From Candidatus Peregrinibacteria bacterium (lineage in GTDB: Bacteria > Patescibacteriota > Gracilibacteria > UBA1369 > LOWO2-01-FULL-3), in contig JABILX010000003.1 in the NCBI GenBank assembly GCA_018654255.1, positions 160,074 to 224,073 of the forward strand: DNA of 64,000 nucleotides, written 5' to 3'. Below the pieces are notes generated by a model. The model did not search any database and was not told where the DNA came from. It worked only from the letters and a program-made list of their open reading frames with translations. A program made the position numbers and the translations under genes. The number at the start of each line of letters is the position of its first letter. Within the stretch, counting starts at the first letter, position 1. This document shows positions 28,791-39,715 of this stretch, in pieces.

Positions 28791-29432
28791 CTACATAGCT
28801 CCCGCTATTTTCTGTATCTTCGCTTTCAAATCTTTGTTACCCTTAACTTTTTTACCAAGAACCTCCTTACGCGCAACAACATCATCCTCATCTTCCAGAA
28901 CTCTCCTTTGAGCTCTAGACAAATCGTCCTCATCAACATTATGAATATTCTTACGTTCTTTATCACTCAAATCCATCAAATTTTCCAAATAATCCTCAAG
29001 TCTATCCAAAGCCTTAGAAAATAATTTCAAATTCTTCAAAGCCAAACGCTTCTCATCCTTGCCAATATCAGCTCCCTTTATTTCAGACCTCATCAACTTG
29101 ATTTTTTTGCCCATATACTTGACCTCTCCAGAAAACATCTCAATAGACTCCTTATTATCCTGAGGATCCACACCTTGATAAAGACTCAACAGTTGAAACT
29201 CAACAAGCCACGGCTTCTCAATAGCCCACTTCAGAATCATAGAAGAAACGCTATCTTTCGCCGTCTCTGCCTCTTTGAGCTCCCCCGACTGCTCAACAAT
29301 GCTCGATAACAACACAAGCCTCTTGTCTTTTTCTCCTTCTTTCTTTTTTTTCTCAGCATCCTCAACTTTTCTTCCAAGATCAATAACATCCCCACCCTTT
29401 TCCTTTTCCGAACCGCTACCAAATAATCCCAT
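28791..29432 (-). CDS. Hypothetical protein, 213 aa
   Basis: ORF; TTGTTT-N17-TATAAT promoter upstream. Confidence 0.7.
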   Translation of the reverse strand: MGLFGSGSEKEKGGDVIDLGRKVEDAEKKKKEGEKDKRLVLLSSIVEQSGELKEAETAKDSVSSMILKWAIEKPWLVEFQLLSLYQGVDPQDNKESIEMFSGEVKYMGKKIKLMRSEIKGADIGKDEKRLALKNLKLFSKALDRLEDYLENLMDLSDKERKNIHNVDEDDLSRAQRRVLEDEDDVVARKEVLGKKVKGNKDLKAKIQKIAGAM

Positions 29433-29508
29433 AGTATTTTTGTTTAAATTTTTATTTTGCCGAGAATATCGACAGTATTATTATACCACAATCCGTCGAC
29501 CAAAACAA

Positions 29509-29540
29509 GCAGGCCTGGATCTTTTCAAACCCAGGCCTGC
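29509..29540 (-). terminator. Rho-independent terminator-like hairpin 3' of the 905-aa gene
   Basis: Perfect 10-bp stem GCAGGCCTGG/CCAGGCCTGC then TTGTTTT. Confidence 0.65.
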
Positions 29541-29556
29541 GCATGTTTTTTCCTAT

Positions 29557-32274
29557 CTAGAAATCATAAAAATTCACAATCGGACCATCAATCGAATGTA
29601 ATTCCGACAATTCAACATTATTGTTTGGCGGTTGATAAGTCTCATACACCTCCAGTGGATTCCCTTCGCCATCCATAGCCTCTATGCTAATCAAATCAAA
29701 CCAAGCGTTGTTAACTTCTTCAGTTGGCAAAGCAACCTCAAGAGTCAAACAGAGATCTTGATTGTTGTATTCCATTGGATTAGTCAAATTAAAGGTAGCA
29801 TAGTCCTCACTCCACTCACTTTCCAAGTCTAAGTAAATCGTATTATCCCAAGTAAACAATCTCACCTGCTCAAAAGGAGATTCGTCTCTCTGGTCATGTT
29901 GATATGTAAAATTATAAACAGTCGCACCACCCTGCGCATGCATACAAACATGGTTCATCGTATAAGGCTCATCGTTGTCCGCCCAATCACTCAAAATCAC
30001 CATCTCGTAAGGAGTATTATAATCCGTCTCCTTATAAATCAAAACTGGCGCAAACCCTGAAATTCTGTACATAATTGGATACACAAAATTCTCCAAATAA
30101 GAATCGGTTTCAGGATCATAAACATAAACCTCTGCAGACGGACCTTGAGGAGGGTCAAGAATTGAAATTGGATCGTTTGGATCAACCGCCTCCGCCTCAA
30201 CAAAATGAGCCGAAAGATCATCAACCTTCAAGCCAAGTAAAACAGTCCCATACCCAGGATCAACCGGGAACTCCTCAACTCTTAATCGATAAGACTCCCA
30301 ACCACCGCTATACAAAGTCGTAGACCCAACAGGGATCACATCCCCTGGCAATACATCAAACACACCAACCTCCTCTTCCGTATAATCCCAGGTATCCTGA
30401 TCTGGGAAATAAGTATATCCCTCATGATACAACTTCAACAAAACTGGATTCTGAAACGCCCCAAACACTTCAAATTCAAAATCTTCAACCTCTATAGCAT
30501 TCCCCACGTCCAACGTAGGAATTGAATGGACAAACTCAAGATGAGCCACGCCAGGCTTTTGATAAACACCAGGAGCAAATTTGTCTTCAGAAATCCACTT
30601 CACACCATTTCCAGACGGAGACCAATCAGCTTTTACAAAAGCATCACCTTCCTCCATATCAATAAAATGCAGGATTCTTCCTTCAAGCCCATCAAAAACT
30701 TGATTGTCACCAACATCTATGGATGGATAGTCATCGTAAGAACCCTCAATCTTATCCCCACTATAATCAACATCAACTAAATTAAGACTAACCTCGCCCG
30801 CCTCTTCCGGATCTACATAAACATAACTACTAATATAAACCCTATTCGCATACGAGAGATCAAGATCAACGTAAATAGTATTCAAGCCAGGCTCCAAAGT
30901 AGCATTAATTATCTCAAAATTATCCGATTTTGGACTGTTGTAATAATACGAAAGCTGCTCAACATTATAATTAATATTAACCTCCAAAGGCTCGTCATAA
31001 GTTGTGTCCAAGTAAAAATCTATACTTTCAACAGAAGCTTCTGTATTTGGGAACGTCTCAATCCAAAAAGACCCAAGCCAATACGAATTGGCTTCAAGCG
31101 GGAGGTAAGATTCACCATTATTACCTTCTAAAAGAATTGCATTCTGATACTCAAACACGTTGAGTGCGCCCTTCAACTCATTATTATCATTCAAAGGTTC
31201 CAACTCGGTCCCATGTTCAATAAAATAAGTAGGCAGACTAGACCCCAACCCCCTCGTAGCAAATTGTGCCCAGAGTGGACGATAATCCTGATCCCATTCT
31301 TCAGGATATACACCAATATATCTAATACTGAACGCCATACACTCTCCCGGATCCAATGAGACTTGGTAAGGGAAATTAATATCCCCAGGCCAATTACCAA
31401 CCCAAGTCAAAACTGGATAATCTAAAATATTAAACTCACCATCAACCGTATACGCCTTCACCTCAAATTCTACTTCTCCACCCTTGGCCCCATCCATCTC
31501 AAAAGCTACTGAATCAATCATCGCAGCTTGAGTCCCAAGAGTACACGCAATAAAATTTGATGCAGTACGAGGATCTTCAGCAGAAAGAGTATCAGTATTT
31601 ATCGTAAGAACAGGAGGGGTAAATGGGAAAACCCAAACAAAATCCCCGGTATAATCCTCAGGCTTGGTCACAAACAAGTCTATATAAGCAGAAATATATC
31701 CAAAGAAATCAAAAACACCATCCTCACCAATATAATCCTCCGGATTCAAAACTGGCTCAGGCTCAGGTGGCTCCGGCTCAGATGTATAATACCCTTCCTC
31801 TTCCTCACATTCCTCCCCCTCTTCACACTCTTCTTCCTCGAACCAATCCCCTTTCCCATCACCATCGCTTATAAACTGAGTATCTTTAAAGAAATACTCA
31901 TGAAACCCTTTCATAAAAGCCAGATACTCTTTATCAAATTTCCTCATGTTTTCAAAATACTCTTTCATATTTTCCATCTGTTCTTTCGTAGGCTCATCCG
32001 TAATAAGCGTCAATGTTCCATCTTTATTTTCTTTGAAAAGTTCTTTTCGAATTTCGACAGTTTCACTAACCATTTTTTTAATCTTCCGAGTATCTCCTCG
32101 ATCCAATCTCGAGTCCTTATCTAAAGTAAGCCCTCGAACAATCGGGATTCTGCTAGCCATCTCGCGCATCGAATCGCCCAAAGATGAAAAGTCCACATTA
32201 GATGACCCAACAAAAGCACCGCCTGCTATCACAAAAATAAACACAAGCAGCATTACCTTGATTTTTTTAGACAT
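29557..32274 (-). CDS. Large secreted/membrane-anchored protein, 905 aa, unknown function
   Basis: N-terminal hydrophobic anchor; acidic and aromatic beta-rich body. Confidence 0.75.
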   Translation of the reverse strand: MSKKIKVMLLVFIFVIAGGAFVGSSNVDFSSLGDSMREMASRIPIVRGLTLDKDSRLDRGDTRKIKKMVSETVEIRKELFKENKDGTLTLITDEPTKEQMENMKEYFENMRKFDKEYLAFMKGFHEYFFKDTQFISDGDGKGDWFEEEECEEGEECEEEEGYYTSEPEPPEPEPVLNPEDYIGEDGVFDFFGYISAYIDLFVTKPEDYTGDFVWVFPFTPPVLTINTDTLSAEDPRTASNFIACTLGTQAAMIDSVAFEMDGAKGGEVEFEVKAYTVDGEFNILDYPVLTWVGNWPGDINFPYQVSLDPGECMAFSIRYIGVYPEEWDQDYRPLWAQFATRGLGSSLPTYFIEHGTELEPLNDNNELKGALNVFEYQNAILLEGNNGESYLPLEANSYWLGSFWIETFPNTEASVESIDFYLDTTYDEPLEVNINYNVEQLSYYYNSPKSDNFEIINATLEPGLNTIYVDLDLSYANRVYISSYVYVDPEEAGEVSLNLVDVDYSGDKIEGSYDDYPSIDVGDNQVFDGLEGRILHFIDMEEGDAFVKADWSPSGNGVKWISEDKFAPGVYQKPGVAHLEFVHSIPTLDVGNAIEVEDFEFEVFGAFQNPVLLKLYHEGYTYFPDQDTWDYTEEEVGVFDVLPGDVIPVGSTTLYSGGWESYRLRVEEFPVDPGYGTVLLGLKVDDLSAHFVEAEAVDPNDPISILDPPQGPSAEVYVYDPETDSYLENFVYPIMYRISGFAPVLIYKETDYNTPYEMVILSDWADNDEPYTMNHVCMHAQGGATVYNFTYQHDQRDESPFEQVRLFTWDNTIYLDLESEWSEDYATFNLTNPMEYNNQDLCLTLEVALPTEEVNNAWFDLISIEAMDGEGNPLEVYETYQPPNNNVELSELHSIDGPIVNFYDF

Positions 32275-32343
32275 AGAAATAGGTTAAAGATTGATTTTCC
32301 CCCTTAAAATATATAAAGTACTTCCAGTATCATAGCAAAGAAT

Positions 32344-33384
32344 ATGGAAAATCTCGACAAATTAAAAAAAGAGGCTTTACAATTAATTGAAAAAGCAAAA
32401 AGCTTGCCTTCGTTAAAAGAATTAGAAGTTAAGTTTTTAGGAAGAAAAGGCCAATTAACGACACTTTTACGCGACCTCAAAAATCTGCCCGAAAACAAAC
32501 GAAAACGCGCAGGCCAAGACCTAAATATCCTCAAGACAGAGTTAGAAAACACATTTAGCAAAAAAGAAAAAACTCTAGAAAAAACAGACATGGAGGCAAA
32601 CCTGAGCAAAGAGTTTTTTGACACAACTTATCCAGGAGCAGAACGCCAGACCGGAGCAATCCACATCTTGAGCCAAACCCAAAAAGAAGTTGAAGACATC
32701 TTCAGCCAAATGGGGTTCATGATCGTGGACGGCCCTGAAATCGAAAGTGAATACTACAACTTTGAAGGACTAAACATACCCGCAGACCATCCGGCAAGAG
32801 ACATGCAAGACACCTTCTTTATCGAAGGGAAACCAGACCGCAAACAAGGACGCTTGGTCTTAAGGACACACACCTCCCCAAACCAAGTAAGAGCTATGGA
32901 AAAATATGGCGCTCCACTCCGAATGATCGTACCAGGTCGTGTATTCAGAAATGAAGCGACAGACGCGCGCCACGAACATACCTTCCACCAAGTTGAAGGA
33001 ATGCTAATAGATAAAGAAATATCAATCGCAACTCTAAAAGGCATCATGAAAGAATTTCTCTCGAGACTTTTCGGCAAAGAAGTCGAAGTCCGCTTCCGAC
33101 CAGGATACTTCCCTTTTGTCGAACCTGGCATGGAACTAGATTTCTCATGCTTACTTTGTAACGGAAAAGGCTGCCGAGTCTGTAAAAAAACCGGATGGGT
33201 CGAATTTATGGGGGCGGGAATGACTCACGAACACGTTCTCCGTGCAGGAGGTGTCGATCCAAAAAAATATCAAGGATGGGCGTTTGGGTTCGGACTAGAA
33301 AGACTTGTTATGATGAGATATGGCATCAACGACATACGCTACTTCCAAGGTGGCGACCTTAGATTCATTAATCAATTCAAATAA
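32344..33384 (+). CDS. pheS: Phenylalanyl-tRNA synthetase alpha subunit
   Basis: HPARDMQDTFF, RTHTSPNQVRAM, GFGLERLVMMRYGI. Confidence 0.97.
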   Translation: MENLDKLKKEALQLIEKAKSLPSLKELEVKFLGRKGQLTTLLRDLKNLPENKRKRAGQDLNILKTELENTFSKKEKTLEKTDMEANLSKEFFDTTYPGAERQTGAIHILSQTQKEVEDIFSQMGFMIVDGPEIESEYYNFEGLNIPADHPARDMQDTFFIEGKPDRKQGRLVLRTHTSPNQVRAMEKYGAPLRMIVPGRVFRNEATDARHEHTFHQVEGMLIDKEISIATLKGIMKEFLSRLFGKEVEVRFRPGYFPFVEPGMELDFSCLLCNGKGCRVCKKTGWVEFMGAGMTHEHVLRAGGVDPKKYQGWAFGFGLERLVMMRYGINDIRYFQGGDLRFINQFK

Positions 33385-35799
33385 ATGTACGTTTCTCTCG
33401 AATGGCTAAAACAATTCACATCAATTCCAAAAGGCATTAAGCCCGAAGAATTGGCAAGCACCCTAACTCTAAAGACAGCAGAAGTCGAAGGCTTTAGCGA
33501 AGGATCAGAACTCCTAGACGGAGTTGTTGTAGGCCAAGTAAAAGAGCTTCACCCACATCCCAACGCAGACAAACTTCGAATAGCAATGGTTTCGATTGGA
33601 TCAAGTCAACCAAACGCAAAAGTAGTGTGTGGAGGCGATAACCTTGAAGAAGGCATGTTGATTGCGTATGCGGAACCAGGCTGCAAAGTGAAATGGCACG
33701 GCGAAGGAGAACCCGTAGTTCTGGAAAAAGTGAAAATTCGAGGAGAAGAAAGCGCAGGAATGATTTGTGCAAGCGAAGAAATCGGATTAGAAAAACCAAA
33801 AAGCGAAGGCCCTGAAAGCATTCTCGACCTATCTGCAATGAAACCAAAGCCAGGAACTCCAATAGCAGAGCTCCTAAAACTCGACGATACGGTATTCGAA
33901 TTCGACAACAAATCTCTAACTCACAGACCAGACCTTTGGGGTCACTACGGAATTGCTCGTGAAGTTTCAGCAATATACAAGACACCATTCAAACAACTAA
34001 ACCCAAAACCAAAACTCCCAACAAAAGGAGACAAACTAAAAGTCGACATACATTCATACGATCTATGTCCACGATACTGCGGAGTCGTTATCAAAAACAT
34101 CACAATCCAGGATTCTCCAGAATGGATAAAAAAACGCCTCAAAGCAGTCGGACACCAGACGTACAACAACATAGTTGATGTAACGAACTACATTTCATCT
34201 GAACTCGGCCAACCTCTCCACGCATTCGACAGAAACTTGATCAAAAAAGGAATCGTAGTCCGAACTGCAACCAAGGGAGAAAAAATCAAAGCAATCGACG
34301 AAAAAACATACAAGCTAACAGAAGAAATGCTACTCATCGCTGACCACGAAAATCCAATTGCAATAGCAGGAGTAATGGGTGGCCACGAATCAGGAATCAA
34401 TCCAGACACAACTGAAATAATTATAGAATCCGCAAACTTCAACGGAGCAAATGTCCGTAGAACAGCGACAACATTAGGCCTCAGAACAGAGTCAGTCCAA
34501 AGATTCGAAAAACAACTCGACCCAGAGCTCGCACACCTAGCGATGCTCCGAGCAATTGAGCTCATCCTAGAAGTAAGCCCAGGAGCAACAGTCGCAGGAC
34601 CAATCACGGACAATCACGCTCCAAAAAAGAAACCACGAACAATAGAACTCGACCCAGCTCGAACAGCTTCAAAAATTGGAATACAAATCGACAAAGCACA
34701 AATCAAAGAAATTTTAACTGGCCTTCAGTTCAAGGTAACTCCAGGCACAAAAAACACACTCAAAGTAGAAGTGCCTTCATTCCGCGCACAAAAAGACGTC
34801 AGCACAGAAGACGACCTAATCGAAGAAGTAGCTCGCATCTACGGATACGACAAAATTGAGCCAGTCCTCCCTTCCCTACCAACAAAACTACCAGAAGAAA
34901 ATCCAGAAAGGACAGTCAAACACGACCTAAGAAAATTCCTGAGCTATGGTCTGAACTTCAACGAAATTCAAAGCTATTCATTCTATTCAAAAGACGACTT
35001 AGAGAACTGTAGTCTCGACGAAGAAACCCATGTCAAAATCGAAAATTACTTGTCAGAAGACCAAACACACATGCGCACAACCCTTGTGCCAAACCTATTA
35101 AAAACAATACATTCAAATACGAAAAATCATCCGGAATTCAAACTTTATGAAATCGGTCGAACATACAAAGACATAGGAGAATTCTTCCCACTAGAAGAAA
35201 AATGGGTCTGCGGAGCAATCCACAACACAGACAAAAACAAATTCTACCAAGCAAAAGGAGCCGCCGAAGCAATTTTGAGATATCTAAAAATCCCATTCTA
35301 CAAACTCATCCCTAGCTGCGAAATACCATACGCACATCCAAACGAATCCATAACAATAATGGCTCCAACTGGAGAAACGTTAGGAATGATTTTCACGCTC
35401 CACCCTCAGACAGCAAAGAATTTTTCTCTCCAATCAAACCCAACACTGTTTGAATTAAACTTTTCAGCGTTAATAAACCTCGCTAAAAAAGGACGATCAT
35501 TCAAAGATCTTCCAAAATTCCCAGGAACACTTCTGGACATATCGGTCCTCGTAGACAAAACCATAGAAATTGGAACGCTCAAAAACGCAATTGAAAAAGC
35601 AGACAAATCACTCATAAAATCCGTTGAACTCTTTGATCTATACGAAGGCGACAACATCGCCGCTGACAAAAAGTCCGTAGCCTTCAAAATAACTCTTCAG
35701 GCAGAAGATCGCACCCTCAAAGACGAGGACATGAAACGAATTCAAGAACAGATCTTCTCAAATCTTCAAAAACTAGGCGGTAAAATCAGAGGCCTTTAA
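33385..35799 (+). CDS. pheT: Phenylalanyl-tRNA synthetase beta subunit
   Basis: LEWLKQFTSIPKG, SLTHRPDLWGHYGIAREVSAIY, B5/FDX-ACB architecture. Confidence 0.97.
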   Translation: MYVSLEWLKQFTSIPKGIKPEELASTLTLKTAEVEGFSEGSELLDGVVVGQVKELHPHPNADKLRIAMVSIGSSQPNAKVVCGGDNLEEGMLIAYAEPGCKVKWHGEGEPVVLEKVKIRGEESAGMICASEEIGLEKPKSEGPESILDLSAMKPKPGTPIAELLKLDDTVFEFDNKSLTHRPDLWGHYGIAREVSAIYKTPFKQLNPKPKLPTKGDKLKVDIHSYDLCPRYCGVVIKNITIQDSPEWIKKRLKAVGHQTYNNIVDVTNYISSELGQPLHAFDRNLIKKGIVVRTATKGEKIKAIDEKTYKLTEEMLLIADHENPIAIAGVMGGHESGINPDTTEIIIESANFNGANVRRTATTLGLRTESVQRFEKQLDPELAHLAMLRAIELILEVSPGATVAGPITDNHAPKKKPRTIELDPARTASKIGIQIDKAQIKEILTGLQFKVTPGTKNTLKVEVPSFRAQKDVSTEDDLIEEVARIYGYDKIEPVLPSLPTKLPEENPERTVKHDLRKFLSYGLNFNEIQSYSFYSKDDLENCSLDEETHVKIENYLSEDQTHMRTTLVPNLLKTIHSNTKNHPEFKLYEIGRTYKDIGEFFPLEEKWVCGAIHNTDKNKFYQAKGAAEAILRYLKIPFYKLIPSCEIPYAHPNESITIMAPTGETLGMIFTLHPQTAKNFSLQSNPTLFELNFSALINLAKKGRSFKDLPKFPGTLLDISVLVDKTIEIGTLKNAIEKADKSLIKSVELFDLYEGDNIAADKKSVAFKITLQAEDRTLKDEDMKRIQEQIFSNLQKLGGKIRGL

Positions 35800-35810
35800 A
35801 CAATAAAAAA

Positions 35811-38549
35811 ATGATTAAAAACTACCACAAAAAAATAATTGGCCAACTTCGCCACCACGTACCAGGCAGCGAAGAACATTTAGGAAAAAGAATCGCATTC
35901 TGGATTCTAGCAATTGGACTTTCACTAGGACTACTCGGACTAATCACCCTGGTCGCACTAATAGGAATAATCTCAATCACCCTCCCAGACATATCAGATT
36001 TGGAATCTTTGAGCGCGGCACAATCGACAGAAATATACGACCGCGACGAAAACTTACTCTACACAGTCCACGGCGAAGAAAACCGAGAATTTGTGCCACT
36101 TGAAGAAATTTCCCAAAATCTAATCGACGCAACGATCTCAATCGAAGACGACGAATTCTACTCACATAGCGGATTTGATATCCCGGCGTTAATAAAAGTA
36201 GCCCTATATGAAATCTTCGGAATAGGAACTCAACGTGGAGGATCAACGATCACTCAACAGTACATAAAAAATGCATTCCTCTCTACCGAACGAAGCTACG
36301 TCAGAAAGTTAAAAGAACTGATCCTTTCCCTCAGGCTTGAAAGAGAATACGAAAAAGACAAAATCCTAGAACTATACTTGAACAGAATCCCATACGGAAA
36401 CAACGCATACGGCACCCAAAAAGCCGCTGAAATATACTTCGGCAAAGACGCAAAAGATCTGACCCTAGGAGAATCAGCAATCCTAGCAGCTCTTCCACAA
36501 GCACCATCAAGATACAATCCATTTGGTGATAACAAATACTCTCATTTATTAAAAGAATTTACCGAAGAAGAATTATTCCTCAGAAAAGTCGAATCAGAAA
36601 GCGACCTAGAAACTGAAGAATACATTCGAGGATGTATCGGCCAACACATCGAACTGCCTGACGGAACAAAAATATATATCACTGGAAGAAGCGACCTTGT
36701 CCTCTCAAGAATGGAAACGCTCGGACGCATCACGTCTGAAGAACGCCAAGATGCAGTAAACGAAATCCAATCAATTGAATTCAACGAATACAGAGAGACG
36801 ATAGCTCATCCACATTTCGTCCTATACATAAAAGCATATCTCGAAGACAAATACGGAAAAGACGTTGTTGAGACCGGAGGTCTAAAAGTCTACACAACAC
36901 TAGACCCTGAACTACAAGAACACGCCGAAGAAGTAGCCCTAACCAAAGGTGAATACAACGAATCAGCGTACGGAGCAAACAACACTGCGGTCCTAACAGC
37001 AAACGCAAAAACAGGAGAAATCTTAGCAATGGTAGGTAGTCGTGATTACTACAACGAAGACATCGATGGAAACGTAAACGTGGTAACCAGAGCTCGCCAA
37101 CCAGGATCTTCATTCAAGCCAATCGTCTACGCCCAAGCTTTTTACAACGGCTACGGACCAGCAAGTGTAATCTATGACGTGCCAACAAAATTCGGCCAAG
37201 ACGAACCACAAAACTACGACGGGGAATTCAAAGGACAAATATCTATCAGACAAGCTCTTGGCCAATCCAGAAATATCCCAGCCATAAAAACCTACTTCCT
37301 GGCAGGATCACAAGACTACATCATAGACCTAGCTGAAAAACTCGGAATAACATCTCTAAACAAAGCACACAGTTACGGTTACCCGCTAGCACTAGGAGCA
37401 GGAGAGGTCCCCTTAATTGAAATGGTCACAGCTTTCAGCACCTTTGCAAACGAAGGTAAGAAACCAGATTTAACACCAATCATAAGAATCGAAAATGGAA
37501 ACGGAGACATCATCGAAGAATACGAAGAAAAGGAATTCGACGAAGTCCTAGACCCACAAATCGCTTTCCTAATAAGCCACATAATGTCTGACGAATCGGT
37601 GAAAATCGGCGGAAACTTATCTCTAGACGGATTCACTGTCGCAGCAAAAACAGGAACATCAACAAAAGAAAATAAGAAGGAAGCTTCAGGATCGGTAGCG
37701 CCAGCAGACGGCTGGGTAATTGGGTACACTCCAACTATCGTAACTGGCGTATGGATCGGAAACACAGACGGATCATCTCTTTCCTACAACGCAAATGGAC
37801 ACGACTCAGCAGGCCCAATTTTCAAATCAGTAATGTACAAAGCCCTAGAAGGCAGACAAAACGAAGCATTCGTAGAGCCAGATGGAATCCAACACGTTTC
37901 AATAGCAACAACATCAGGACTTCTCCCATCTAGCAACACGCCAGCAGCATTCATAAAAGAAGAGGTCTTCGCAAACTTTGCGGTCCCAACAGAAATAGAC
38001 AACAGTTTTAATTTAGTAAAAATCGACAGCATTTCAGGAAAGCTAGCAACGCAATACACGCCGGAAGCAACAGTCAAAGAAGTTCTATACATAAACCACC
38101 AACCAATAGCAGCTTATGCAAAATGGGCACGCGCAATAATCGATTGGTATTCGGTAAAAGGAGCCGACGAACTACCGGCAAACTTGGGAGGAATGAATGT
38201 TTCATTTGGATTACCTCCAACAGAACTCGACGACATACACACAGCAGAAACCATAGACAGCCAACCGGAAATAGAGATAACCGACCCATCCCCAAATTCA
38301 CAAATTCTAAGAAACGAAAACTTCCAGGTTGAGGTACAATATGATGCTCCAAACGGCGTTTCCAAAATAGAATTCTACATAGACGACGACCTGAAATACA
38401 CCGCAAGAAGTGCTCCTTTTGTAGGCTCACTGAAATTCCCAAAATACGTAACTCAGGGAACCCGCCACATCATAACAGCAAGAATCACAGACACTCTAGG
38501 ATTTGTTTCTGAATCTGTTATTGAAGTGAAAATAAAGAAAACCGACTAG
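35811..38549 (+). CDS. Class A penicillin-binding protein 1A, C-terminal Ig-like extension
   Basis: EDDEFYSHSGFD, RGGSTITQQYIKN, PGSSFKP, AAKTGTS. Confidence 0.95.
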   Translation: MIKNYHKKIIGQLRHHVPGSEEHLGKRIAFWILAIGLSLGLLGLITLVALIGIISITLPDISDLESLSAAQSTEIYDRDENLLYTVHGEENREFVPLEEISQNLIDATISIEDDEFYSHSGFDIPALIKVALYEIFGIGTQRGGSTITQQYIKNAFLSTERSYVRKLKELILSLRLEREYEKDKILELYLNRIPYGNNAYGTQKAAEIYFGKDAKDLTLGESAILAALPQAPSRYNPFGDNKYSHLLKEFTEEELFLRKVESESDLETEEYIRGCIGQHIELPDGTKIYITGRSDLVLSRMETLGRITSEERQDAVNEIQSIEFNEYRETIAHPHFVLYIKAYLEDKYGKDVVETGGLKVYTTLDPELQEHAEEVALTKGEYNESAYGANNTAVLTANAKTGEILAMVGSRDYYNEDIDGNVNVVTRARQPGSSFKPIVYAQAFYNGYGPASVIYDVPTKFGQDEPQNYDGEFKGQISIRQALGQSRNIPAIKTYFLAGSQDYIIDLAEKLGITSLNKAHSYGYPLALGAGEVPLIEMVTAFSTFANEGKKPDLTPIIRIENGNGDIIEEYEEKEFDEVLDPQIAFLISHIMSDESVKIGGNLSLDGFTVAAKTGTSTKENKKEASGSVAPADGWVIGYTPTIVTGVWIGNTDGSSLSYNANGHDSAGPIFKSVMYKALEGRQNEAFVEPDGIQHVSIATTSGLLPSSNTPAAFIKEEVFANFAVPTEIDNSFNLVKIDSISGKLATQYTPEATVKEVLYINHQPIAAYAKWARAIIDWYSVKGADELPANLGGMNVSFGLPPTELDDIHTAETIDSQPEIEITDPSPNSQILRNENFQVEVQYDAPNGVSKIEFYIDDDLKYTARSAPFVGSLKFPKYVTQGTRHIITARITDTLGFVSESVIEVKIKKTD

Positions 38550-38594
38550 ACTCACACCACCCCGATCTAGCCACCAAAAACCACGCCCACAGGG

Positions 38595-38623
38595 TTGTTT
38601 GGCCCACCCTTTTGTGTTATAAT
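38595..38623 (+). promoter_or_regulatory. Extended -10 promoter
   Basis: TTGTTT-N17-TATAAT with TTTGTGT before -10. Confidence 0.65.
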
Positions 38624-38639
38624 ATATAGATAAATTCAT

Positions 38640-39653
38640 ATGAAATACACAAAAGAAAAATTAGAAAAACTACAAAACCGTTGGACCACAACAAAGGGTA
38701 AACACTTGGTTAAAAAGATAAAAGAAACCAGATGTTATTTGAGCCCAATTCTATTCCGTAAAGTCGTCCAAAATTTCTCATACATAAAAGATGAGGAGGT
38801 TGCAGACGGAATCGATCTAAGAGGAATTAATTTGTCAGGTTTTGACTTCAGAGTTCCAGTATTAGAAGATGAATCTGGATTTGAAGAAGAATTGGCAATC
38901 CTGTCTTATATTCACTTTGAAGGCGCAACTCTAAAACACGCGACTTTCCAAGACGGAAAGGTACACGATTGTTTCTTCGAAGATGCAGATCTGAGCCACG
39001 CAAATTTCAAAAACGCATCTCTCAATTCTTGCTCTTTTCAAGACGCAGATCTCTCAGGAATACTCTTGGGAGGCGGCAGTTTGATAAATTGTAATTTCAC
39101 CGACGCCATAACAAGAGACATCAACTTCTCAACAGTCTTAACAGACCAAAACACAGTTTTCAGTAAAAAACTAAAAGACGAGAAAGAAAAAAACTACCAC
39201 TTAGCCAGTGTCGAATACAAACAGATCAAAGAAATGTACAAAAACTCAAGTCTGCATGCTCAAGCAGATTACTATCATTACAGAGAAATGGTGTCTCGAA
39301 GAAACAGTCATATTTGGTACAGCCCACTTCGATGGTTAAATTTCGTATTCGGAGACCTAACATGCAAGTACGGAACGTCAATTAACAGAATTTTGATATG
39401 GATATTGGGAACAATATTTATATTTGCAATGATTTACTGGAACCTCCAAAACGTCCTCTATCACAATTCTGAAACAGTCCTTTCGTTCCTGGACAGCGTC
39501 TACTTCAGCCTAATAACATTCTCTACGGTTGGTTACGGCGACATTCACCCAATCGGCGCATATCGAGTCCTCGCCGGCCTAGAAGGCGTAATTGGAGTAA
39601 TTCTAACGTCACTCTTTACAGTTATCGTGGCTAGAAGAATTATTAGGGATTAA
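38640..39653 (+). CDS. Pentapeptide-repeat protein fused to two-TM potassium channel
   Basis: GIDLRGINLSGFDF...A(D/N)LSHANFKNASLNSCSFQDADLSG; TVGYGD selectivity filter. Confidence 0.9.
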   Translation: MKYTKEKLEKLQNRWTTTKGKHLVKKIKETRCYLSPILFRKVVQNFSYIKDEEVADGIDLRGINLSGFDFRVPVLEDESGFEEELAILSYIHFEGATLKHATFQDGKVHDCFFEDADLSHANFKNASLNSCSFQDADLSGILLGGGSLINCNFTDAITRDINFSTVLTDQNTVFSKKLKDEKEKNYHLASVEYKQIKEMYKNSSLHAQADYYHYREMVSRRNSHIWYSPLRWLNFVFGDLTCKYGTSINRILIWILGTIFIFAMIYWNLQNVLYHNSETVLSFLDSVYFSLITFSTVGYGDIHPIGAYRVLAGLEGVIGVILTSLFTVIVARRIIRD

Positions 39654-39715
39654 GTTTGTAAACAAGCCAAAATCACCACTTCTATTGTCAGCTTTTTTTC
39701 TCTATAATCCAAACC

